Shown one piece after another: positions 1-6,394 of a DNA stretch of 64,000 bases. This DNA is from Flagellimonas eckloniae. GTDB lineage: Bacteria; Bacteroidota; Bacteroidia; Flavobacteriales; Flavobacteriaceae. The stretch covers positions 62,001-126,000 of the forward strand of contig NZ_LCTZ01000002.1 in NCBI RefSeq assembly GCF_001413955.1, in the 5' to 3' direction. The notes under the pieces were generated by a model, which worked only from the letters and a program-made list of their open reading frames with translations, was not told where the DNA came from and searched no databases. Position 1 is the first letter of the stretch. The number at the start of each line of letters is the position of its first letter. Position numbers and translations under genes: made by a program.

Positions 1-96
1 ACTTTCATGTATTTTTTGAGTCAATAAAACCACATTGTCCTGCTCATTGTAAAGGGGGACAACTATTGAAAGGAGGGAGTCTGTAACAGTGCTCAT
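1..96 (-). CDS. Family 2 glycosyltransferase, N-terminal fragment
   Basis: Only the first 32 codons are inside the window; the gene runs off the left edge. The ATG at 96 opens a frame that reads MSTVTDSLLSIVVPLYNEQD, followed by an N-V-V-L-L stretch. The SIVVPLYNEQDN block is the classic first strand and nucleotide-binding start of GT-A fold family 2 glycosyltransferases, such as dolichyl-phosphate-mannose synthase-like enzymes and lipid-linked sugar transferases. The substrate cannot be told from this much. It lies 33 bp downstream of the meaB stop on the same strand, so the two may be co-transcribed. Confidence 0.75.
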   Translation of the reverse strand, partial: MSTVTDSLLSIVVPLYNEQDNVVLLTQKIHES

Positions 97-129
97 GTAT
101 TGGTTTATATGCGGGCAAATTTACTGCTT

Positions 130-1176
130 TTATTTAAGTTCCTTGGTTAAATCATCTAGCAACACTTGGGCTGCATAAAAGGGAGAGATTTTATTTTCTT
201 CGATTGCCTTGAGCATTTTCTGTTGGATACGTTTATATGCTTTTTTCTGATGGAAAAAGAGCTTTAGTTGTTCATCTACGGTTTGAACAAACCAATTTTT
301 GTTTTGATTTTTTCTGTTTAGTTCAAAATGCCCATTTTCCCGGGTCACCTTTACAAATTCCTGAATCATCTCCAGTATTTCTCTAATCCCGGTGTTTTCT
401 GTAGCTGAACAGCTTAGTACCTTGGGAATCCATCCATTTTCTTTTGGTGGATATAAATGCAATGCCCTTGAAAATTCTGCTTTTGCCAATTTGGCCTTTT
501 TCAAATTGCTGCCATCTGCTTTGTTGATGGCAATAGCATCCGCCATTTCCACGATGCCCCTTTTTATACCCTGTAGTTCATCACCGGCACCGGAAAGTTT
601 TAAAAGAAGAAAGAAATCCACCATGCTGTGCACCACAGTTTCGCTTTGGCCCACACCAACGGTTTCCACGAGTATTACATCATATCCGGCTGCTTCGCAA
701 AGAATAATGCTTTCTCGGGTTTTTCGGGCAACGCCACCCAAAGATTCTCCGGAAGGTGAAGGTCTTATAAAGGCGTTGGGATCCTTGGCAAGGGTTTCCA
801 TTCTTGTTTTATCGCCAAGAATACTGCCTTTGCTTAGGGAACTTGTAGGGTCAACAGCTAGAACAGCGACTTTTTTGTTAAGACTGGTGAGAGTCTTTCC
901 CAGAACCTCTATAAAAGTACTTTTGCCCACCCCAGGAACCCCTGTAATCCCAATTCTAATACTTTCGTTGGGTTTGGAAAGGCATTCTTCAATTACTGAA
1001 TTGGCTTTTTCAAAATGTTCCTGCTTGGAACTCTCAACAAGTGTAATGGCTTTTGCCAAAACAGCCTTATCCCCTTTAAAAATACCATCGGCAAGATTCC
1101 TGACGGAAATTTCCTTTTTTCGAGATTGTTTTATTTTAGAAACAGTACTGTTAGGTGTGCTCTTTTCGGTCGCCAA
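130..1176 (-). CDS. meaB: Methylmalonyl-CoA mutase-associated GTPase MeaB (ArgK/G3E family)
   Basis: MeaB is a G3E P-loop GTPase chaperone that protects and reloads adenosylcobalamin on methylmalonyl-CoA mutase. The 348-residue product has the Walker A loop GVPGVGKST at about residues 79-87, the family block VDPTSSLSKGSILGDKTRM near 108-126, a switch region ETVGVGQSE near 170 and the guanine-specificity motif NKAD near 217. Length and motif order fit the family. The only plausible start is a TTG at 1176: an in-frame TGA lies four codons upstream and no ATG or GTG follows before the conserved core. The mutase itself is not in the window. A PduO-type cobalamin adenosyltransferase at 14.2 kb supplies the cofactor and supports the B12 assignment. 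Confidence 0.93.
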   Translation of the reverse strand: MATEKSTPNSTVSKIKQSRKKEISVRNLADGIFKGDKAVLAKAITLVESSKQEHFEKANSVIEECLSKPNESIRIGITGVPGVGKSTFIEVLGKTLTSLNKKVAVLAVDPTSSLSKGSILGDKTRMETLAKDPNAFIRPSPSGESLGGVARKTRESIILCEAAGYDVILVETVGVGQSETVVHSMVDFFLLLKLSGAGDELQGIKRGIVEMADAIAINKADGSNLKKAKLAKAEFSRALHLYPPKENGWIPKVLSCSATENTGIREILEMIQEFVKVTRENGHFELNRKNQNKNWFVQTVDEQLKLFFHQKKAYKRIQQKMLKAIEENKISPFYAAQVLLDDLTKELK

Positions 1177-1390
1177 ATTTAAAATTCATATAATTCCTTA
1201 TAAAGGTATAAAGTTTTAAACTGTTGGTCTTTATGTATCTTTTATGAATTATTTGCTTTTAAAGGCTATTTCAGGGGCTTTGGAATGGTTTTTTGTTAAA
1301 AATCATATAAAAGAAAACTATTTTGCAACGCCGTCTTTTTTTCTTCGTCTTTTAAATGAACAACTAAAATACCAAACACTAGTACTGACC

Positions 1391-1933
1391 ATGTTCGAAA
1401 TTGAATTGGTAAAACAATGCAAGGCCAATGACCGTAAGGCCCAATTGCGGCTCTATCAGCAATATTGTGATGGTATGTTCGCTGTTGCCATGCGGTTTTT
1501 GAAGAACCAAGATGATGCCGAAGATGTACTTCAGGAGTCTTTTATAAAGGCTTTTCAGCGCATGGACCAGTTTAAGGGAGAAGTAACATTTGGGGCATGG
1601 TTAAAGCGGATAGTTGTGAATGGAAGTATTGATTTTTTAAAGTCGAAGCACCAAAAAATGGTTGAGTTGAACGAAGCTTACATGCATGTGACGGATGATG
1701 ATGATTGGACAATTGAAGATGGCATTTCCATAAAAAAGGTGAAAGATGCCATTGAAAAATTGGCGGAAAAATACCGATATGTAATTCAATTATTTCTGAT
1801 GGAGGGATATGACCATAGTGAGATTTCGCAAATATTGGGAATTTCAGAAACGGCCTCAAGAACAAGACTGTTGCGTGGAAAAACACAGTTAAAGGAAGAA
1901 CTTAAAGATATTGATTATGGCACAGGATCTTAG
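1391..1933 (+). CDS. ECF-type RNA polymerase sigma factor (sigma-70 family)
   Basis: A 180-residue group IV sigma factor. Region 2 (about residues 10-75) contains the DAEDVLQESFIKAF core that binds the polymerase clamp and the -10 DNA. Region 4 (about 115-170) has the helix-turn-helix YDHSEISQILGISETASRTR. The ATG at 1391 is chosen over the upstream in-frame ATG at 1244, because family homology begins at MFEIELVKQC and the extra 49 residues look like translated leader. A TATTTTG box about 70 bp upstream with a TTG 23 bp before it is a weak promoter candidate. The gene overlaps the next, anti-sigma-like gene by 17 bp, the usual sigma/anti-sigma coupling. The regulon is unknown. Confidence 0.9.
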   Translation: MFEIELVKQCKANDRKAQLRLYQQYCDGMFAVAMRFLKNQDDAEDVLQESFIKAFQRMDQFKGEVTFGAWLKRIVVNGSIDFLKSKHQKMVELNEAYMHVTDDDDWTIEDGISIKKVKDAIEKLAEKYRYVIQLFLMEGYDHSEISQILGISETASRTRLLRGKTQLKEELKDIDYGTGS

Positions 1934-2510
1934 AGAATTGTTCGCCAAAGAACGAAAAGAGAATAAGTACCCCATGAAAGAAGGTCATGAGGCTCGTTTT
2001 CTGTCCAAATTGGAGGAGGAAATACCAGTAAAAAAGAAATCAGGTTCTTTTATCTGGTTGAGGATTGCTGCCTCAATAATGGTAATTCTCGGTTTGGGAA
2101 TCTATTTCTTTTCAGTTTCTGATGGGGTAGATGTGGACTCAAACCCAAAGGTTGTAGAAAATGAAACTTCAAAGCAACAGATAAATACTATTTCGTTGGG
2201 AGATCTTTCTCCAGACCTTAAAAAAATTGAAAGTTATTATGTTACCAATATTAGCTTGGAACTTTCAGATTTGGAGTTTACCGGTGACAATAAGGGGGTG
2301 ATAGATGGCTATATGGAAAGGCTAGGGGAGCTTGATAAGGAATACGGGAGGTTGAATAAGGATTTGAATGAATTTGGCCCAAATGATCAAACCATAGAGG
2401 CACTTATCAAAAATTTGCAATTACGATTACAATTATTGCAAAAGTTAAAGTCAAAGTTGAATCAATTAAAATCATCAAAAAATGAACAGGAATCATCAAA
2501 TATTATTTAA
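1917..2510 (+). CDS. Single-pass membrane protein, probable anti-sigma factor
   Basis: 197 residues with a hydrophilic, charged cytoplasmic N-terminus (1-45), one transmembrane helix (about 46-67, WLRIAASIMVILGLGIYFF) and a lysine/leucine-rich extracytoplasmic C-terminal half that looks helical. It starts inside the sigma gene (17 bp overlap, ATG at 1917) and overlaps the next gene by 29 bp, so the three are almost certainly one translationally coupled operon. The topology and position fit an anti-sigma factor that tethers the ECF sigma to the membrane. I see no zinc-binding HxxxCxxC motif, so it is not a classic ZAS-type anti-sigma and the role is inferred from context. Confidence 0.72.
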   Translation: MAQDLRELFAKERKENKYPMKEGHEARFLSKLEEEIPVKKKSGSFIWLRIAASIMVILGLGIYFFSVSDGVDVDSNPKVVENETSKQQINTISLGDLSPDLKKIESYYVTNISLELSDLEFTGDNKGVIDGYMERLGELDKEYGRLNKDLNEFGPNDQTIEALIKNLQLRLQLLQKLKSKLNQLKSSKNEQESSNII

Positions 2511-3963
2511 TGTTTTTCTTTTTGCCATAGCGGGTATTGCCTGCTATGGGCAAGAGAAATCAAAAACGTACAAGGAAACGTTCAATGTAAGCAAAGACGC
2601 TGTCTTAAATATTGACACTAGTCATGCAGACATTGAGTTTGAAACTTGGAACAAAGATCAAGTAGAGATTACAGCGATAGTAGAGCTGGAAGGAGCTACC
2701 AATGAGGAGGCCAAATCTTACTTTAAGGAAGATATGGTAAAGATTGTTGGGAATAGTAAGGAAATTGAAGTAAGTACGCGTGGCAGAAGTTTTAGCAGAG
2801 CCTACAATTACAATTTTGACGATCTGCAGTTTGTTATTCCTGATGTATCCTTTGTAGAGCCTCTTTTTGAAGATTTAAGAATTCCTGAGCTGTCAGAAAT
2901 AATTGTAATGCCTGACTTACCTCCTATGCCACCTGTGCCGCATATTCAATTTGATTATGATGCCTATAAAAAGGATGGGGACGAATACATGAAAAAATGG
3001 AAAAAGGATTTTGACCAAAACTTTGATGAAGAGTATCAAGATCGTTTTGAGGAATGGGGGGAAGAAGTGAAACGAATGGCACAAGAGCGGAACAAGTTAT
3101 TGGAAGAACGTAGAGCAGAACGCGAGGAGCTTTTAGAGGAAAGGAGAGTGGAAAGAGAGGAGCTTTTAGAAGAGCGAAACAAATTACGTGAAGAAGCCCT
3201 TGCAAAAAGGGAGAAGTTAATAGACCAGCGTGATTCGTTAAGGAAGCAACGTAATGAAGTTAGGCACCTCCTTAGATCAGATGGGATGATTAGAATCCAG
3301 AGTGATGACGATACCAACACATTTTATTTTTCTTTTGATGGAGAAAACAAAAAGTACAAGGTTAAAAAGAGCATAAAGATAAAAATGCCAAAATCCGTAA
3401 AATTGAAGATGAATGTTAAGCACGGTGAGGTAAAGTTGGCTGAAAACACCAAGAATATTAATGCAAGCTTGTCCTACGCAAGCTTGCATGCTTCAACCAT
3501 TGATGGTGATAGAACCAATATCAGGGCCTCCTACTCACCCGTAGTGGTTCAAAAATGGAATTATGGGAGGTTGAAGACAGATTATTCAGAAAGCGTTAGT
3601 TTGGAGGAGGTTGGCGAGTTGAAACTTAATGGAATCTCATCCAATATAATTATTGATAGGTTGGTTGATAAACTTTATGTAACCAACAATTTGGGTTCAT
3701 TACAAATAAATTCAGTTTCAGATAGTTTTTCCAATATTGATATAACAGTTGAAAATGGAGAAGTCCAATGTAAAATTCCTTCAGTTCCTTTTTCTATTTA
3801 TGTAAATGAGAACACCTCAGATTTTATATGTCCCACTATGATTTCATTGGAATCTTCTAAAAATTACCCCATTACTGTTCGAAAAGGGTACCATATTAAT
3901 AAGAGTACAGATAAATCTATCAATATCAACTCAAAATATAGCGAAGTTGTGCTAAAACAATAA
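2482..3963 (+). CDS. Secreted DUF4097-like beta-rich protein with a charged coiled-coil insert
   Basis: 493 residues. An N-terminal signal peptide ends near residue 23 (…AIAGIACYGQ). The first 100 residues and the C-terminal 200 contain alternating short beta strands of the kind seen in DUF4097 (beta-helix, adhesin-like) proteins. Between them is a proline-rich linker near residues 150-155 and a very charged block (about 190-260) built from near-repeats of ERRAEREELLEE, predicted to be a long helix or coiled coil. DUF4097-like genes are often found directly behind ECF sigma/anti-sigma pairs in Bacteroidota, as here, so it may be the effector or signal sensor of that unit. The exact function is not known. 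Confidence 0.75.
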   Translation: MNRNHQILFNVFLFAIAGIACYGQEKSKTYKETFNVSKDAVLNIDTSHADIEFETWNKDQVEITAIVELEGATNEEAKSYFKEDMVKIVGNSKEIEVSTRGRSFSRAYNYNFDDLQFVIPDVSFVEPLFEDLRIPELSEIIVMPDLPPMPPVPHIQFDYDAYKKDGDEYMKKWKKDFDQNFDEEYQDRFEEWGEEVKRMAQERNKLLEERRAEREELLEERRVEREELLEERNKLREEALAKREKLIDQRDSLRKQRNEVRHLLRSDGMIRIQSDDDTNTFYFSFDGENKKYKVKKSIKIKMPKSVKLKMNVKHGEVKLAENTKNINASLSYASLHASTIDGDRTNIRASYSPVVVQKWNYGRLKTDYSESVSLEEVGELKLNGISSNIIIDRLVDKLYVTNNLGSLQINSVSDSFSNIDITVENGEVQCKIPSVPFSIYVNENTSDFICPTMISLESSKNYPITVRKGYHINKSTDKSININSKYSEVVLKQ

Positions 3964-4078
3964 GATTAACTATTTAGTTTCCAAACTTTTCTATGCCTAT
4001 ACTTTCCCTGCAAAACTCTACAAAGCTAAAAAGCAACATTCCCCATCATACACAGTTCTCTGCTTTTCCCTATACAAC

Positions 4079-4762
4079 TTAGTGGGTTTCTTCCTTTAAA
4101 TACGATTTAAAATTTTCCTTAAACCGGTTCAATCTAGGAATCGAAACATTTCTAACGTAGGAGTTATTTGGATTTCTCTTTTCATAATCCTGGTGATAAT
4201 CTTCGGCCTTGTAAAAAATATCAAATTCTTTTATCTGGGTAACGATTGGGCTGTTATAGACGTTCTTGGATTCCAGTAGGGAAACATAATCCATGATAAC
4301 TTTCTTTTGTGCTTCATTTTTATAAAATGCAATGGACCTATATTGAGCCCCTTTATCTGGACCTTGTCTGTTTAAGGAAGTTGGATCGTGCGAGCCAAAA
4401 AAGACCTGGACCAATTTGGTGAAAGAGATTAATTCAGGATCATAAAATACTTCCACGGCTTCAGCATGTCTGGTGCGGCCGTAGGCAACTTGCTCATACG
4501 TTGGATTTTTCTCAATTCCTCCAGAATAACCCGAATAAACCTCCTTAACGCCTTTTACGCTTTCAAAAATGGCCTCTACACACCAAAAACAACCACTAGC
4601 AAAGTAAGCGGTTTCATATTTTTGTAGTTCCTCTGGAGTAAATGTCGGTTGCTCAACCTCAACTTCTTGAGCGAGTACTGGTTTTGCTTTCGTGTTTTTT
4701 GATTGACAACTGGAAGATGTCAATAAAACAAAAATCAAAAATGGAATTCTTGCTATCTTCAT
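4079..4762 (-). CDS. msrA: Peptide-methionine (S)-S-oxide reductase MsrA, predicted lipoprotein
   Basis: MsrA reduces the S epimer of methionine sulfoxide in oxidised proteins. The catalytic motif GCFWC lies at residues 57-61 with Cys58 as the active nucleophile. Later family blocks are present (VYSGYSGG, HAEAVEVFYDP, F-GSHDPTS and AEDYHQDY). The first 19 residues form a lipoprotein signal with the lipobox LTSSSC, so the enzyme is expected to be anchored outside the cytoplasmic membrane and to repair envelope proteins. It is a single-domain protein without an MsrB fusion. The gene is monocistronic and divergent from the M23 gene at 4847. Confidence 0.93.
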   Translation of the reverse strand: MKIARIPFLIFVLLTSSSCQSKNTKAKPVLAQEVEVEQPTFTPEELQKYETAYFASGCFWCVEAIFESVKGVKEVYSGYSGGIEKNPTYEQVAYGRTRHAEAVEVFYDPELISFTKLVQVFFGSHDPTSLNRQGPDKGAQYRSIAFYKNEAQKKVIMDYVSLLESKNVYNSPIVTQIKEFDIFYKAEDYHQDYEKRNPNNSYVRNVSIPRLNRFKENFKSYLKEETH

Positions 4763-4846
4763 GGCGTTTTTTTGCTTAGTAGCACCAATATAAGAAGTAT
4801 TACTTGTGTTGCTGTTAAAAATTGTTAACCCAATGACTCATCTACA

Positions 4847-5527
4847 ATGAATATTCTTGAAGTAGCACTTAAGGACTACACCACAGGTTCAATAGCTATC
4901 CTCGATTCACAAATACCTTTATCTAAATACTGTCTTATTGATTTATCATCATCTAACAAGGATTTAGAACGTTTTGATGTTACAGTGCCGCAATCTTGCC
5001 AAGAATATATAGATGAGGTTCTCTCTAGGCATAATGCCATGGTTGCTTTTGGAGGATATTTGGAACATAGGTCTTTATATACCAAATCTGAGCGATTTAT
5101 AGCTACTGGTGCGCGCAATATTCATTTAGGAATGGATTTCTGGTGCAAAGCAGGTACAGAAGTCATTGCTCCACTTGATGGAAAAGTCGTTTGTTTTAAA
5201 AATAATGATGATATTGGAAATTATGGGCCAACCATAATTTTAGAGCATGAATTGCAAGAAGTTAGATTTTATACACTTTATGGACATCTCTCATTGGAGT
5301 CTATTGAAGGCTTACTTGTCGGTGATACATTTAAAACAGGGCAGGTACTTGCAACTTTAGGTACTCCAGATATAAATGTTAACTATGCTCCGCATCTTCA
5401 TTTTCAAATTATATCTGATTTGGAAGGGTCCGACGGAGATTATCCAGGGGTATGTTCTGGAGAAGACCTCGATTTTTATCAAAAAAATTGCCCAAATCCG
5501 AACCTTTTATTGAAACTGCCATTTTAA
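4847..5527 (+). CDS. Stand-alone M23-type domain protein without signal peptide
   Basis: 226 residues. The metallopeptidase M23 (LytM) signature is complete: His93 and Asp97 in HLGMD, His147 in YGHLS, and His183/His185 in PHLHF. There is no signal peptide or membrane helix, so the protein should be cytoplasmic, unlike peptidoglycan hydrolases. The C-terminal part (GDYPGVCSGE… CPNPNLLLKLP) closely resembles the M23 module that sits between an aminoglycoside-phosphotransferase-like domain and a class III aminotransferase in large fused proteins of other bacteria; here it stands alone. The substrate is unknown. It is divergent from msrA, and the next gene is 182 bp downstream. Confidence 0.8.
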   Translation: MNILEVALKDYTTGSIAILDSQIPLSKYCLIDLSSSNKDLERFDVTVPQSCQEYIDEVLSRHNAMVAFGGYLEHRSLYTKSERFIATGARNIHLGMDFWCKAGTEVIAPLDGKVVCFKNNDDIGNYGPTIILEHELQEVRFYTLYGHLSLESIEGLLVGDTFKTGQVLATLGTPDINVNYAPHLHFQIISDLEGSDGDYPGVCSGEDLDFYQKNCPNPNLLLKLPF

Positions 5528-5709
5528 AACATCGATGAAATACACAAGGAATCGGTAGAGTGTTTTGGGCGTTTAAAACGTTTATCGAGGATAAAATACA
5601 CTTTAGCTGAAAAAGGTTCCCACACCGAAAAAAAAAGGAAGTTAAGCGAGTTAAATCCAGGCTAGATAGCATGTGAGGGTACATTTACTATGTAATAAAA
5701 ACCCAAATC

Positions 5710-5946
5710 ATGAAAGCAATTTTAACCATTACCGCAATAATTTTCTTCGGAACTCTAGCTATGGCCCAAGACACTTCTAAGGAAATAAAAGTTGAAACTT
5801 CAACGGTTGGAATTGAATTGAATGTTGAAATTCAAGAAGAAGCTCAAAAAGAGACTGAGGTTGCTAGATTATATATGTTCAAAAACTCTAGAATTAAAAA
5901 AGCACTTTCTTTTAGAACTAAAAGAAACAAATCTAAGTTAGCATAA
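5710..5946 (+). CDS. Small secreted protein of unknown function (78 aa)
   Basis: A short protein with a clear cleavable signal peptide (residues 1-19, ending GTLAMAQ), followed by an acidic stretch (EIQEEAQKETEVARLYMFKNS) and a basic tail rich in Arg and Lys (…RTKRNKSKLA). It ends 2 bp before a 41-codon membrane-protein ORF, so the two may form one transcript. The ATG at 5710 is preceded by an AT-rich region without a clear promoter consensus; TACATTTA near 5684 is the closest match. I recognise no domain. Confidence 0.65.
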   Translation: MKAILTITAIIFFGTLAMAQDTSKEIKVETSTVGIELNVEIQEEAQKETEVARLYMFKNSRIKKALSFRTKRNKSKLA

Positions 5947-5948
5947 TC

Positions 5949-6074
5949 ATGGTCATGATATTGGAAATAGCAATACCGTTCACTCTATTCTTAAGCGTGG
6001 CTTTTGTTGTTGCATCTATCATTTTTTCATTCCGAAAAAAAAAAGACTCATCTGAGTCATCGAAAAAGGATTAA
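5949..6074 (+). CDS. Putative 41-aa single-pass membrane microprotein
   Basis: ATG at 5949, TAA at 6072-6074. The product starts MVMILEIAIPFTLFLSVAFV, continues hydrophobic to about residue 28, and ends in RKKKDSSESSKKD. That is one transmembrane helix followed by a positively charged then serine-rich tail, which predicts an N-out/C-in topology. It begins 2 bp after the stop of the secreted 78-aa gene. No homologue is recognised; support is the helix/charge pattern and the tight spacing. Confidence 0.45.
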   Translation: MVMILEIAIPFTLFLSVAFVVASIIFSFRKKKDSSESSKKD

Positions 6075-6178
6075 ATGATTTATACATTTAATCGATAAGA
6101 AATGCAGTAAGCCGATTTTAAAATTATCATTGAACACACTACCATATTTTTACAATCCAATCCTCAAATCATTAGAAA

Positions 6179-6286
6179 ATGTATACTATCATAACCTCCA
6201 TTGCCTTATTTTGTAGTCTAATTTTTGTTTCTGCAGCTATACTTTTGTCCTTACGCCTTGCAAAGGCCCCTTCAAACCACAAGTAA
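6179..6286 (+). CDS. Putative 35-aa single-pass membrane microprotein
   Basis: ATG at 6179, TAA at 6284-6286. The product reads MYTIITSIALFCSLIFVSAA followed by ILLSLRLAKAPSNHK: a single hydrophobic helix covering almost the whole chain with a short basic C-terminus. Its layout matches the neighbouring 41-aa ORF, although the two do not align well. A 104-bp spacer separates them. It could be a real small membrane protein or a chance hydrophobic ORF in AT-rich DNA. Confidence 0.35.
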   Translation: MYTIITSIALFCSLIFVSAAILLSLRLAKAPSNHK

Positions 6287-6394
6287 TAATTAGAAGTAAA
6301 CCTACAATACTCCCTTTACCATTTTAGAGTAGTCTTTCTTCAATTACAATGAAAAGTAAGAAGAAGAGAACAAATTGCGTTTTCAATTCGCAAC

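Noticed and set aside
1174..1181. TAAATTTG at the meaB start as a promoter
   Set aside because: The motif contains the only possible start codon (TTG at 1176), so transcription from it would miss the start of the reading frame. It is more likely AT-rich chance sequence.
392..1219. 275-codon open frame on the plus strand opposite meaB
   Set aside because: Mirror of a well-supported GTPase gene; the product is low-complexity Ser/Leu/Pro sequence without domains.
3100..3260. Tandem DNA repeat in the DUF4097-like gene
   Set aside because: The protein repeats are visible, but at DNA level the units diverge; they reflect coding of a charged helix, not a DNA repeat element.
3964..4078. Terminator between the convergent DUF4097-like and msrA genes
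   Set aside because: No stem with a T-run could be found in these 115 bp.
5528..5709. Small RNA or gene in the 182-bp gap before the 78-aa gene
   Set aside because: Only short, imperfect dyads such as CGTTTAAAACG are seen, and no frame with a convincing product.
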